This document shows, piece by piece, positions 18,301-26,529 of a stretch of 64,000 nucleotides of DNA (positions are counted from its first letter, which is position 1; each line of letters opens with the position of its first letter). A model generated the notes under the pieces. It saw only the letters and a list, made by a program, of their open reading frames with translations, had not been told where the DNA came from and did not search any database. Source of the DNA: Bombiscardovia nodaiensis (GTDB lineage: Bacteria > Actinomycetota > Actinomycetes > Actinomycetales > Bifidobacteriaceae); contig AP026798.1 in assembly GCA_033127725.1 (NCBI GenBank), positions 1,550,001 to 1,614,000 on the forward strand, read 5' to 3'. The translations under genes and the position numbers were made by a program.

Positions 18301-18810
18301 CACCACTTCACCAAGCTCGTGTCTTCCATGGGCCAACACAGTCTTGCCATCAGCGATGAAGGACTAGTTTACGCATGGGGCGACAACGAGTACGGCCAGC
18401 TCGGCGACGGCGAATCTGGCACACCTAGCAACAAACCCGAACCTGTCAAACTCTCGCAGATCGATCACAGATTACAGGTTACCGGTGTCACCTTTGACGG
18501 CACACCCTCCACCACTAATCCGCCCACATGGAACAGCACCAAGGGCGTCTGGGCCAATGTCACCACCCCAGCCCACGACTCGGGCCCAGTAACCGCCAAA
18601 ATCCAGTGGAAAATGGATGGCATAGCACAAGAGGACTACCCCCTCCCCTACACCTACGCCTATGACCTACCCCAAGCGGGTGCTATCCCGTTAGCACGCT
18701 TGATAGGCACGGCTCTCATACTTACAAGTACCTTAGCCTGTCTCGTCTACGCCGTCGTCTGTACCCGTCTGCGATACCTCTTTCGAGCTTCCCAGCACAT
18801 CAAGTACTGA
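15385..18810 (+). CDS. RCC1-repeat surface protein A (two propellers, InlB repeat, LPxAG anchor)
   Basis: A secreted, probably wall- or membrane-anchored protein of 1141 residues. Residues 1-35 are a signal peptide. Seven RCC1 units follow (YAWGDNTAGQLGNGTT-like), then an InlB/Listeria-Bacteroides repeat ending FLGWEDRPGHFWDF..TLKAKW, an IPT-like linker FTIDPVRGSATGGT and a second set of seven RCC1 units. Seven units match one seven-bladed beta-propeller each. The C-terminus has LPQAG, a hydrophobic segment and an Arg-rich tail, resembling a variant sortase signal. The start is set by GGAGG at 15376-15380; an in-frame TTG further upstream lacks such a site. Function is unknown; adhesion or ligand binding at the surface is inferred. 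It lacks the G10 tract seen in its two paralogues. Confidence 0.88.
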   Translation: MRRRYAMNLLIFIISLAIVCTSLVATALSSRANPDQALDNNKLARGGTNSETVDGYTLSPTSGPSNTAAEATLTPPAHDPVRFTKIAAGASHVLALASNGLIYAWGDNTAGQLGNGTTSAVVNLPIQVDTPNGVKFTEIAAAGNSSYAIGDDHKLYGWGSNSSAQLGFATNLGGNQLTPLPVEQGRLSTDQYFIQVSAGTNFAVALTNLGEIYGWGDNTTYQLGDGTTNGHVDPRPVARGQLPVGKHYKQISASRYGTVIALDTDGNAYGWGSNAYGATGDGTTTAKSVPTQTAVGLHFDSVTAGSNFFLGKTTDNNLYSWGRNLKGQLGTGIFSQQELSPKPVNQSMLPAGVHFTNFAAGYDHSLALTSDDKIYAWGDNTYGELGSDGSGNLEFPTEITDYGDFPSGERVLQASAGSGFSAVLGGNSFSYAWGRNPGVSGNGVDGANEAAPTEAYVPAYVTRQVDVATGGSNNNIPHTVDASTGVWTLEVPKLGPGSRQVIVHYALDHVSSLGDRIENINEQTATLHYLYEDTYTVQFDINGADSGAIPNQTVSQSDPKPAKFPAPNPTKEHNWFLGWEDRPGHFWDFTEPVTSDMTLKAKWEPYRFTIDPVRGSATGGTAINVTPPAPPEGLRFTQVDGGWYHSLAIASDGSLYAWGKNNFGALGTGDYVSSTHPVRVKTPDNVRFIQVCAGWDISWALTDDGKVYSWGDGRYGMLGTGTDRGSSNVPVEVAIPSSAGPITQLGAGAFHCTALDDRGNVYVWGRNNFGQQATGDLIDSNQPHLVASPPDGSHYVQVSSGGYHSLALTSNHDIYSWGRNWEGQLANGAVGRGIISTSIVKALPGELPAGRHFVKIISGDNHAFAIDDQQQLYGFGWNYYGSLGLPFSSAIGRGSAVSPIVIHSPTGAPFDQIAARGEHVLAYSDGVLYSWGGNWSGQLGNGVKGDGIWQWETPASNQGGMQRVSQGDLPAGHHFTKLVSSMGQHSLAISDEGLVYAWGDNEYGQLGDGESGTPSNKPEPVKLSQIDHRLQVTGVTFDGTPSTTNPPTWNSTKGVWANVTTPAHDSGPVTAKIQWKMDGIAQEDYPLPYTYAYDLPQAGAIPLARLIGTALILTSTLACLVYAVVCTRLRYLFRASQHIKY

Positions 18811-18889
18811 TTGATATCACGGTAGTGCAACATGCAACGCAAGTGGCTCATTTAACAGCTCCTCGGATGGAATGAGCGCATACAGTTAT

Positions 18890-18917
18890 GCTCCGCAGGT
18901 AGCAATACCTACGGAGC
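18890..18917. terminator. Hairpin between convergent RCC1 gene A and ileS
   Basis: GCTCCGCAGGTA (18890-18901) pairs with TACCTACGGAGC (18906-18917) with one mismatch and a GCAA tetraloop. It lies between two converging genes and probably terminates both. No U run is present. Confidence 0.5.
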
Positions 18918-18938
18918 ACTATGCACAACGATGTCGAA

Positions 18939-21900
18939 TCAGGCTTTTTCCACCTGTACATCAGCAGCGGTAACTGTGGAGCTGGCCTTGATGGTCAGGT
19001 TAGTGGCCAGGGTTTCGGACGCAATCAGGGACTCGAACTGGCTGGCCTTGGGGGCCTCGTCCTGCGGCAGGGTGAGGACCAAATTGATGCGGTCGGCGAT
19101 GTCCAGGTCGGCGGCCTTGCGGGCATCCTGGACCAAGCGAATCAGGTCTCGCGCGTAGCCCTCGGCCTCAAGGTCGGGGGTCAACTGGGTATCGAGGATG
19201 ACGAAACCGCCGGTCGGCAGGGCGCAAGAGACCGCAGAATCGCTGTCCGCGGATTCGCTCTCCTCCACCCGGTTGGTGAGCTCATACTCGCCAGATTCCA
19301 AGGCAATATCGCCGTTGGGGGTTTCGACTAGTGGGGTGTCGCCGTCCAAGTGCCAGGCGCCCGTCTTGGAAGCCTTGATGGCGAACTGGACCTGCTTGCC
19401 CAAGCGAGGACCTGCGGCGCGCGCGTTGACCTTGAGCTCCTGCACAATGCGCAAGCCCTGCTCTTCGGCCTGCTCCAGCGTGGAGAAGTCCACCGCCTTC
19501 ACATTGAGCTCAGCCTTCAAAATACCCTCGTAGGCCGCCACCGCCTGTGGGTCTTCCACGATAACCGAGAGCTTGAAGAGGGGCTGGCGGACGCGAATCT
19601 GCTCAGCCTTGCGCAGGGAGAGCGTGGAGGAGACAATCTCGCGCACCTTCTCCATAGCCGCCAGCAGGGCCGGGTCGTCGCGCAGGACCAGGCCAAGCTC
19701 GGTGGCCTCGCCGGTGGATTCGTCGGCCAGGAAGGGCCAGTCAGCCAGGTGGACCGACTCGCCGCCAGTCAAGCCCCGCCAAATCTCCTCGGTCTCCATG
19801 GGAGCCAGGGGCGCGATGGCTCTGGAGAAGACTTCTAGGGCCGTGTAGAGGGTGTCGAAGGCCTGGTGGTCCTCCTTCCAGAAGCGATCGCGGTTGTTGC
19901 GGATGTACCAGTTGGTCAGCAGGTCAATGTAGTCGGAAGCCTGGGCGCAAGCGTCCGAAATAGCGAAGTTGTCTAAGGACTCCTGCACGCTCGCAACCAG
20001 GCGGCGGGTGGCGGCTAGCAGGTAGCGGTCCATGGCTGGCAGCGCGTCTACCTCTTCGGGCAAGAGCCGGTGAGCGTCGTAGCCCGCTCCCCCATTGGCC
20101 GCGTTGGCGTAGAGGGTGTAGAAGTAGTATGAGCTCCAGATGGGCAGGAGGACCTGGCGCACGGTGTCGCGAATGCCCTTGGCGGTCACGATTAGGTTGC
20201 CGCCGCGCAAGATGGGCGAGCTCATGAGGAACCAGCGCATAGCGTCGGAGCCGTACTCGTTGAAAACCTCGTTCACATCTGGATAGTTGTGTAGGTGCTT
20301 GCTCATCTTCTGGCCGTCGTCGCCGAGCACGATGCCGTGGCAGATGACGTTTTCAAAAGCAGGCTTGTGGAAGAGGGCCGTGGCCATCACATGCAGGAGG
20401 TAGAACCAGCCGCGGGTCTGGCCGATGTATTCCACCACGTAGTCAGCCGGGAAGTGCTGCTCAAAATATTCTTTGTTCTCAAAGGGATAGTGGAATTGAG
20501 CAAACGACATAGAGCCGGACTCGAACCAGCAGTCCATCACGTCGGTGATGCGGCGCATGGTGGACTGGCCCGTGGGGTCGTCTGGATTGGGGCGGGTCAG
20601 GTTGTCGATGTAGGGGCGGTGCATGTTAATTTCGCCCTTGCCGTCGCGCGGATAATCGCCGAAGTCGCGCAGGAGCTCCTCCAGGGAGCCGTACACGTCT
20701 ACTCGCGGGTAGGCAGGGTTATCCGAGACCCACACCGGGATGGGCGAGCCCCAGAAGCGGTTGCGGGAGATGGACCAGTCGCGGGCGTTGGCCAGCCACT
20801 TGCCGAACTGGCCGTCTTTCACGTTCTCGGGAATCCAGTTGATCTCCTGGTTGAGTTTGAGCATCTCGTCCTTGAACTTGGTGACGGAAACGAACCAAGA
20901 GGAGACGGGCTTGTATATCAGCGGGGTGCCACAGCGCCAGCAATGAGGATAGGAGTGCACGTAGGACTTCTCTTGGAAGAGGAGGGCCCGGTGCTCTTCA
21001 GGGATGGCTGCCAGGGGGCCGCTACCGTCGCGCAGGTTGCGCAGGATAGGCTTGTTGGCATCGAACACGTACTGGCCCTCGTAGTCTGGGCAGGCAGCGG
21101 TGAAGCGGCAGCCCGCGTCGAGCACGTCCGTGGACCGGATGTCGTGCTTGTTGAGGGTGTTCATGTCGTCTTCGCCGTAGGGAGCCTGGTGCACGAGCCC
21201 GGTGCCTTCGGAGGTGTCCACGTAGTCGGCCGTGAAAATCTGGTAGGCGTTGGGACCGGGCACGCCGCCCTCAGCCAGCGCTTTGTCGTCTGCGAAGTAA
21301 GGGAAGACGGGCCAGTAGCGCCAGCCGACCATGTCGGAGCCCTTGAGCTCGCGCAGGACCTGGTAGCCCTCGCCCAGCTCCTTCTCGTAGGAAGACAGGA
21401 GGGCCTTGCCCAAGTAGAACTTCTTACCGGCGAACTGGCCCTCGACCGGCTGAACTTCGACGTAATCGATGTCGGCACCAACGACGATGGCGAAGTTGGT
21501 GGGCACAGTCCAAGGAGTCGTGGTCCAGAAGACGGCGTAGGCATCTTCTTCGTCGCGCAGCTTCACGGCCATGGAGACGGTGGTGTCTTGGCGGTCTTGG
21601 TAGACGTCGGCATCCATGCGCAGCTCATGGGCCGAAAGCGGCGTGCGATCCTTGGGGCAGTAAGGCAGCACCCGGTAGCCCTGGTAGGCCAAGCCCTTGT
21701 CGTAGAGCTGTTTGAAGGCCCACATGACCGACTCCATGAAGGGGATGTCGAGCGTCTTGTAGCCGTGGTCAAAGTCCACCCATCGACCCTGGCGGTGCAC
21801 GTAGTCCTTCCACTCGCTGGTGTATTTCAAAACCGAAGCGCGGCAGGCGTCGTTGAACTTTTCGATGCCCATAGCCTCGATTTGGTCAACTGACTCAATG

Positions 21901-22292
21901 CCCAGCTCCTTTTGGGCCTCCAACTCGGCGGGCAGGCCGTGAGTATCCCAGCCGAAGACGCGCTTGACCTTGCGGCCCTTCATGGTCTGATAGCGGGGAA
22001 TCACATCTTTGGCATAGCCGGTGAGCAAGTGGCCGTAGTGGGGCAGGCCGTTGGCAAAGGGAGGGCCGTCGAAGAAGACGAATTCGTTCTGGGAGTGGTC
22101 ACCGGACGGGCGGCGTTCTACCGATTTGTTGAAGGTGTCGTCCTGGTCCCAGTAGTTCAGCACCTGCTCTTCCATCTGCGGGAAGCTAGGGCTGGGGCCC
22201 ACCTGCTCCTTTGAGGCACCCTCGCTGGCCTTGGGGTAGACAGATTGCGCCCGCTGGCTGGGATTGAAGGGTTCATTCGTCGATTGACTCAT
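18939..22292 (-). CDS. ileS: Isoleucyl-tRNA synthetase
   Basis: Charges tRNA-Ile with isoleucine. It is 1117 residues long, the length of the long actinobacterial/eukaryote-like IleS form. The HIGH-type motif is HYGH at residues 85-88 (FANGLPHYGH) and the KMSKS-type motif is KMSKH near residue 661. The CP1 editing insertion lies between them (WTTTPWTVPTNFA near residue 255), and a tRNA-binding C-terminal region follows. Expression is controlled by the T-box leader immediately upstream. Confidence 0.97.
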   Translation of the reverse strand: MSQSTNEPFNPSQRAQSVYPKASEGASKEQVGPSPSFPQMEEQVLNYWDQDDTFNKSVERRPSGDHSQNEFVFFDGPPFANGLPHYGHLLTGYAKDVIPRYQTMKGRKVKRVFGWDTHGLPAELEAQKELGIESVDQIEAMGIEKFNDACRASVLKYTSEWKDYVHRQGRWVDFDHGYKTLDIPFMESVMWAFKQLYDKGLAYQGYRVLPYCPKDRTPLSAHELRMDADVYQDRQDTTVSMAVKLRDEEDAYAVFWTTTPWTVPTNFAIVVGADIDYVEVQPVEGQFAGKKFYLGKALLSSYEKELGEGYQVLRELKGSDMVGWRYWPVFPYFADDKALAEGGVPGPNAYQIFTADYVDTSEGTGLVHQAPYGEDDMNTLNKHDIRSTDVLDAGCRFTAACPDYEGQYVFDANKPILRNLRDGSGPLAAIPEEHRALLFQEKSYVHSYPHCWRCGTPLIYKPVSSWFVSVTKFKDEMLKLNQEINWIPENVKDGQFGKWLANARDWSISRNRFWGSPIPVWVSDNPAYPRVDVYGSLEELLRDFGDYPRDGKGEINMHRPYIDNLTRPNPDDPTGQSTMRRITDVMDCWFESGSMSFAQFHYPFENKEYFEQHFPADYVVEYIGQTRGWFYLLHVMATALFHKPAFENVICHGIVLGDDGQKMSKHLHNYPDVNEVFNEYGSDAMRWFLMSSPILRGGNLIVTAKGIRDTVRQVLLPIWSSYYFYTLYANAANGGAGYDAHRLLPEEVDALPAMDRYLLAATRRLVASVQESLDNFAISDACAQASDYIDLLTNWYIRNNRDRFWKEDHQAFDTLYTALEVFSRAIAPLAPMETEEIWRGLTGGESVHLADWPFLADESTGEATELGLVLRDDPALLAAMEKVREIVSSTLSLRKAEQIRVRQPLFKLSVIVEDPQAVAAYEGILKAELNVKAVDFSTLEQAEEQGLRIVQELKVNARAAGPRLGKQVQFAIKASKTGAWHLDGDTPLVETPNGDIALESGEYELTNRVEESESADSDSAVSCALPTGGFVILDTQLTPDLEAEGYARDLIRLVQDARKAADLDIADRINLVLTLPQDEAPKASQFESLIASETLATNLTIKASSTVTAADVQVEKA

Positions 22293-22545
22293 CGCGCACG
22301 CTCCTGGACTCGTTGGCTCATTCCTAGTCCGAGGACGAAGGCGAATTGCTCCACCTGCGCGGTACCACCTCGCTTGCTGCGCCGGGCCGAGCTAGTGCTC
22401 AGCGTGCGCAACCGCTTGTGTCGGGGCTGTACGGGCCCCACCCGCCGGTTCTACTGGGCAGCCAAAAGCACCAGCTGCCGTTCTTCCGAAAACTCCCCGC
22501 CGATAACGGATCATTGCTTACCTCTTGTGGGCTTATATTAACACG
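22293..22545 (-). promoter_or_regulatory. T-box leader of ileS, translational type
   Basis: On the minus strand the T-box sequence UGGUACCGCG (revcomp of 22358-22367) lies 65 nt before the ileS start, inside a helix closed by CGAGG and CCUCG. Downstream, GGACU (22330-22326) can pair with AGUCC (22310-22306), which abuts the ileS Shine-Dalgarno AGGAG (22305-22301). Regulation is therefore probably by sequestering the ribosome site, not by termination: no U-tailed terminator is visible. Actinobacterial ileS T-boxes are known to use a short stem I and translational control. An AUC specifier candidate lies in CAATGATCCG near the 5' end. A promoter-like TTGACT and TATAAG lie at about 22555-22530. 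Confidence 0.85.
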
Positions 22546-22619
22546 CCCGGCAGTCAAGATTTGCGCGCTGGGAAAAAGCGCCCACCAATCTGGCTGCTGG
22601 GCTCGAGCCAGTCATTCTG

Positions 22620-22639
22620 GTGCATGCGCATACGTATGC
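22620..22639. repeat. 20-nt alternating purine-pyrimidine tract upstream of ileS
   Basis: Bases alternate purine and pyrimidine without a break, and the perfect palindrome GCATACGTATGC sits at 22628-22639. It lies between the end of the ribokinase-like gene and the ileS promoter. Compare the tracts at 1348-1371 and 46835-46860. Confidence 0.5.
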
Positions 22640-22687
22640 TCATGCTCATACGCCTACAAGCCCCCTATCGGCCCAGTCTGACCGAAG

Positions 22688-23674
22688 TCACGCCTGGAAG
22701 TAGGCACGCACCTGGTCTAGGGTGCCGTAGGAGGCCTGGGCGCCACGGCCGGTGGCTGCGTAGGCGGAGACATAGGAGGCGACGCTGGCGGCTTCGTAGA
22801 GGCTGGAACCTGTGGCTAGACCGGCGAGCACAGCACCCATGAAGGCATCACCGCAGCCCGTGGTGTCTACTGCGCGCACAGCAATGGCTTCGACCTGCTG
22901 AGCCTGGCCCTCTTCCAGAACCATGGAACCGGCTGAGCCCATGGTGACTACTACCCGCTCGAAGCCCACGGCCTTCAGGCGCTCGGCAATTTTGGCCCAG
23001 TCCAGGCGCTCCCACCAGCCTTCGCCGGAGAGCACCGGAGTTTCGTCGCCCTCCTGGCGGATGAGTTGCCACATCTCATGCTCGTTGACCAGCAGCAAGT
23101 CCACGTTTTCCACGAGTTCTGCGGGCAGCTCCCCCTGGAAGGGTGAGTCGTTCAAAACCACCGTGGCCCCAGCCTGATGGGCCAGGCGAGCAGCGTGCGC
23201 TACGGCTTCCATGGGGCTCTCCAGGCACAGGCCCAGCACCGATGCGGCCGTGAGCTGGCCCGCGACCGAATCCACGTATGCCACGTCAGCGTGCTCGTTG
23301 GCACCGGCCGAGATGACGATAGTGTTTTCACCCTTGGCGTCCACGGTGATGACGGTAGCCCCACTGGGCCCATCCCAGCGGGCGATAGCGCTCGTGTCCA
23401 CGCCAGCATTGGCGAGCTCTTGCTCCAGGAAGTCGCCATTCGCATCGGTTCCCAGCTTGCCGAGCATGGTCGCCTTGGCACCCAAGCGGGCCACAGCAGC
23501 GGCCTGGTTGGAGGATTTGCCCCCGGGCAGAATCGTTAAGGGACCGCCCACGACGGTCTCGCCACCGGCCGGCAGGCGCTGGGTCGTGACGGTGTAATCG
23601 GCGTTCATGGAGCCAAAAATGACGACTGAGCCCTGGGAAAAGTCTTTGGTTTGCAAGAGTTCTTGGCTGTGCAT
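22688..23674 (-). CDS. rbsK: Ribokinase-like PfkB family sugar kinase
   Basis: Phosphorylates ribose (or a related sugar or nucleoside) at the 5 position with ATP. The 328-residue protein has the PfkB N-terminal pattern FGSMNADYTV, the substrate motif PGGKSSNQA (about 51-59) and the C-terminal signature DTTGCGDAFMG with the catalytic Asp. These match ribokinase best among PfkB enzymes. A LacI-family regulator and a GNAT gene lie upstream on the same strand. No ribose transporter is in the window, so the enzyme may salvage ribose from nucleosides. Confidence 0.85.
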   Translation of the reverse strand: MHSQELLQTKDFSQGSVVIFGSMNADYTVTTQRLPAGGETVVGGPLTILPGGKSSNQAAAVARLGAKATMLGKLGTDANGDFLEQELANAGVDTSAIARWDGPSGATVITVDAKGENTIVISAGANEHADVAYVDSVAGQLTAASVLGLCLESPMEAVAHAARLAHQAGATVVLNDSPFQGELPAELVENVDLLLVNEHEMWQLIRQEGDETPVLSGEGWWERLDWAKIAERLKAVGFERVVVTMGSAGSMVLEEGQAQQVEAIAVRAVDTTGCGDAFMGAVLAGLATGSSLYEAASVASYVSAYAATGRGAQASYGTLDQVRAYFQA

Positions 23675-23935
23675 TGGTCGGATATCACTTTCGCTTACGC
23701 GGCTTCAAAAAGCCGCAACTTTCTTCAGTGTACAAGGTGTCGCTTCTGGGTGAACAGGGGTAAGGCAGGCCGCAGGCCCAGAATCTGAGCGCCAGGAGCC
23801 GCTAGCAAGGCATGACCCGGCATCAGCGCATGACCCGGTAGACCAACCGCACCCATCAGACCCAGTCACCCCCTACTCACTTCCCTCTCCTACTGGCAGC
23901 ATCATACTGCCCGTCTTGCGAGCTCCAGCAATAGC

Positions 23936-24490
23936 TCAAGCTGAAACCGGCTCAGCTCCTACGCTTCCCTCTCTCCAAGCCTGCGGCACGGAAGGAGCGT
24001 CAACCGCTTCGATCACTGGCTCAGCCGAGGCCTGGCCACGAGGAGGCGGGCACTGGTCGGGGCTGCTGGGAGCTATGTGGTCCACAAATCGAATCATGCC
24101 GGAACCCAAGTCGTTCGTAGGGCGCCGCAAAAATCCGTGGCGCTCATAGAAACCTTCTTTACCGGTGGCGGCCAGCAGTCCCACGTAGGCGTGGTCGCAG
24201 CAGGACAGGCGAATGCGAGCCACGAGCGCTTCTAGCACGGCAGAACCGATGCCGCAGCCCTGGTACTGGGGCAGCACCACCAAATCCTTGATGAAGAAGG
24301 CAATGCGCCCGTCCGCCACGACCCTACCGATGCCAGCAGGCTCGTCGTCCGCGTAGACCACAGCTGTACAAAAACTGCCGTCGAGAGCTGCACGCACGTC
24401 GTCTGGATCGTAGGGGAAAAAGTCCGCACTGGCCCGCACGCGAGCGTATAAATCAGGCGTGAGTGCATCGTAGCGCACGGTGAGTTTCAT
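23936..24490 (-). CDS. GNAT family N-acetyltransferase
   Basis: A 184-residue protein whose first 140 residues form a GNAT domain. The acetyl-CoA pyrophosphate loop is QYQGCGIGSAV (about 75-85), preceded by the FFIKDLVVLP beta strand, and followed by GFYERHGF. The last 45 residues are Pro/Ala-rich and look disordered. The substrate is unknown. TAGGAGGTAATCG-like sequence precedes the ATG (GAGGAGGTAATCG on the minus strand), a strong ribosome site. It lies between the LacI regulator and the ribokinase-like gene on the same strand. Confidence 0.86.
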   Translation of the reverse strand: MKLTVRYDALTPDLYARVRASADFFPYDPDDVRAALDGSFCTAVVYADDEPAGIGRVVADGRIAFFIKDLVVLPQYQGCGIGSAVLEALVARIRLSCCDHAYVGLLAATGKEGFYERHGFLRRPTNDLGSGMIRFVDHIAPSSPDQCPPPRGQASAEPVIEAVDAPSVPQAWREGSVGAEPVSA

Positions 24491-24633
24491 CGATTACCTC
24501 CTCTTCGAGCAGCAACGTGGTGTAACGTTTTATCAACTGACTCGTCTAGTGTAGAGCGTTCGCGTAAAGCTGTCCAATCGCTCATGGGTGATTCACCTTT
24601 CAACAGGCGAAAATCTAGCATATTCCAGAGCCT

Positions 24634-25641
24634 TTAAGCGACACGCCCAACCGAGTCTCGCAGTTGGAAGCGCGTAGCAATAGAGACGGCCTGGCTGCCT
24701 GGCTCAAGGTCCGAGCCAATGCGGTCCAGCAGAATCCTGACCCCCTGCCGGCCCATCCGATTCGCCTGCTGGGAAATAATCGCCACCTTGGGCGAAATCA
24801 GCCGGAAGACCTCGATGTCATCGAACGAAATCAGCGAAAGCTGGGAGCCGATAGCAATATTGCGGCCGCGCAGGAGGGAAAACAGAGAGACCGCGTCACG
24901 GGAGTATCCAAAAATCACCGCCGTCGCGCTGGAATCCAGTATGTCGCTCAGCACCTGCTCTTGAGAGCTGGAGCTGCCGTCGCAGGCGTAGACCGCTGCC
25001 GCACCTGGGCCCAGCACTTGCGGCGCCAGCTCGCGGAAGGCCTGCGTGCGCTCGTCCACACTGAAAGAGCCGAGGGAGGGGTGAGAGACATACGCCACCC
25101 GCTGGTGACCAAAGCTCTTCAACTGCTTCAAGGCCTGAGCCAGCCCCGGCTTCGGGTCAGAAACCACGTAGGGCACCTGCTCCAAGCCTGGCACCCGCCG
25201 GTCCACAAACACTAGGGGCAGTTCGCGCTTGACCACAGCCTTGAGCCCGTCACTCACCTGCCCCTGGGGCACGGCTATTACGCCGTCGATGCGCTGGCTC
25301 AAAATCCTCATAAAATACGCATCCTGCCGCTTCACCGACTCCGCCGAAGTGCCGATCAGCGCCCCCACGCCCCGCTCATAGAGCATGGTTTCCATCGATG
25401 AAACGAGGTCGGCAAAGTAAGGATTGTGCAGGTCGGGTACCAGCAAGCCCACCATGTGCGTGCGGTCTGAGCGCATGGCTTGAGCCCGCGAATCGGGAAT
25501 GTAACCCAACCGCTGCACCGTGCGGCGCACAAGCTCTTTGGTTGGCTCAGAGAAGCGGCCCTTGCCATGCAAGATCTGCGAAACTGCCGTCGTAGAGACG
25601 CCAGCCTCTCGTGCCACATCTCGTATGGTCACAAAGCCCAT
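24634..25641 (-). CDS. LacI family transcriptional regulator
   Basis: An N-terminal LacI helix-turn-helix (VTIRDVAREAGVSTTAVSQ) with hinge helix (YIPDSRAQAMRS) is followed by a periplasmic-binding-protein-like ligand domain (VGLLVPDLHNPYFADLV onwards). The start is placed at the ATG at 25641, which gives the usual LacI N-terminus (MGFVTIRDVA). An in-frame ATG 11 codons upstream, at 25674, is less likely. The ligand is unknown. Ribose or a nucleoside-derived sugar is suggested by the ribokinase-like gene two genes downstream on the same strand. Confidence 0.9.
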   Translation of the reverse strand: MGFVTIRDVAREAGVSTTAVSQILHGKGRFSEPTKELVRRTVQRLGYIPDSRAQAMRSDRTHMVGLLVPDLHNPYFADLVSSMETMLYERGVGALIGTSAESVKRQDAYFMRILSQRIDGVIAVPQGQVSDGLKAVVKRELPLVFVDRRVPGLEQVPYVVSDPKPGLAQALKQLKSFGHQRVAYVSHPSLGSFSVDERTQAFRELAPQVLGPGAAAVYACDGSSSSQEQVLSDILDSSATAVIFGYSRDAVSLFSLLRGRNIAIGSQLSLISFDDIEVFRLISPKVAIISQQANRMGRQGVRILLDRIGSDLEPGSQAVSIATRFQLRDSVGRVA

Positions 25642-25800
25642 TGACCCAACGCCTTTCTCTACGCCCGTATGCATGCCCTACCGCTTACCTCCAAGAATAA
25701 CCGGTAGGCTCGCCCAGCAGACATACGCTCCTGACCCCGCCACAAACCCCCACTTGAGAGCCCTACTTCGCACCCCCCTCGGGATCCTCTTGGGACCCTC

Positions 25801-26445
25801 TCAAATCACCGCAGGCTCCCCATGGTGCTCAATCACAGCCGACACCAAAGCATTAATGGCAAAAGCCGTACTCGCCGACAGGTCAATCTGGTCCTGGCTG
25901 AGCAACCACTGCAACTGCAGACCGTCCATCATCGCCAAAATCGAGGCACTGGCCATCTCCGCCTCCGCCATGTTGATGGTGGACTTGCGCTCCTTGGCCA
26001 TGTCAACCAGAGCTTGAGTCAGCTCGTTGCGCAAGTTCTGGTAGCGCTGCTGGAAGTAGGCGTGCCCAGGGTTGTCGTCGGTGATGGACTCGGAGGAGAG
26101 CGTGACGAACGAGCGCGCGATGCCAGAGCTGTGAGCGTGGTGCTCAGTGGTGGCAATCAAATGTTGGAAAGCGGCGGCACCGTGGGGAATACGCTTGTCT
26201 GGGAAGGCATCTACTTCACTTTCGTCATTATATTGAATGACTGCCAAGAGGAGCTTGCGCTTGGACCCAAAGTGGTGGAGCACTCCAGCCCTGGTCATGC
26301 CAACCTTGCTCGCAATCTCCTCCAGAGTGCCTTTTTCTGCGCCCTTACGACCGAAGACATCCAAGGCCGCCTTCAAAATTTCCTGGCGCTTGGCCTCAGT
26401 TTCCTTGCGATGCTTGGGCTGCTCACTAGCATTTGCTGCGCTCAT
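25801..26445 (-). CDS. TetR family regulator, probable repressor of the GH30/GH3 locus
   Basis: An AcrR/TetR-type helix-turn-helix is visible at about residues 15-60 (RQEILKAALDVFGRKG, then SKVGMTRAGVLHHFGSKR), followed by an all-helical ligand domain; total length 214 residues. AGGGGAG on the minus strand selects the ATG at 26445, although an upstream in-frame ATG at 26496 exists. It is the last gene of a minus-strand series with the YesL-like protein, GH30 and ABC transporter genes. A 19-bp repeated operator-like site lies in both promoters of that locus, making it the natural candidate regulator. That link is inference. Confidence 0.88.
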   Translation of the reverse strand: MSAANASEQPKHRKETEAKRQEILKAALDVFGRKGAEKGTLEEIASKVGMTRAGVLHHFGSKRKLLLAVIQYNDESEVDAFPDKRIPHGAAAFQHLIATTEHHAHSSGIARSFVTLSSESITDDNPGHAYFQQRYQNLRNELTQALVDMAKERKSTINMAEAEMASASILAMMDGLQLQWLLSQDQIDLSASTAFAINALVSAVIEHHGEPAVI

Positions 26446-26529
26446 CTGCCACTCTCCCCTGCGGGTTGTAAAATCGCCAGTTGCCGCCCTCGCCATGCAC
26501 TCTGCGCCGCAACCGCGCTCATCACCATT

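Noticed and set aside
20295..21893. 532-codon open frame on the plus strand inside ileS
   Set aside because: It is antisense to a complete, motif-bearing isoleucyl-tRNA synthetase and has no recognisable domain; long antisense frames are common with this codon bias.
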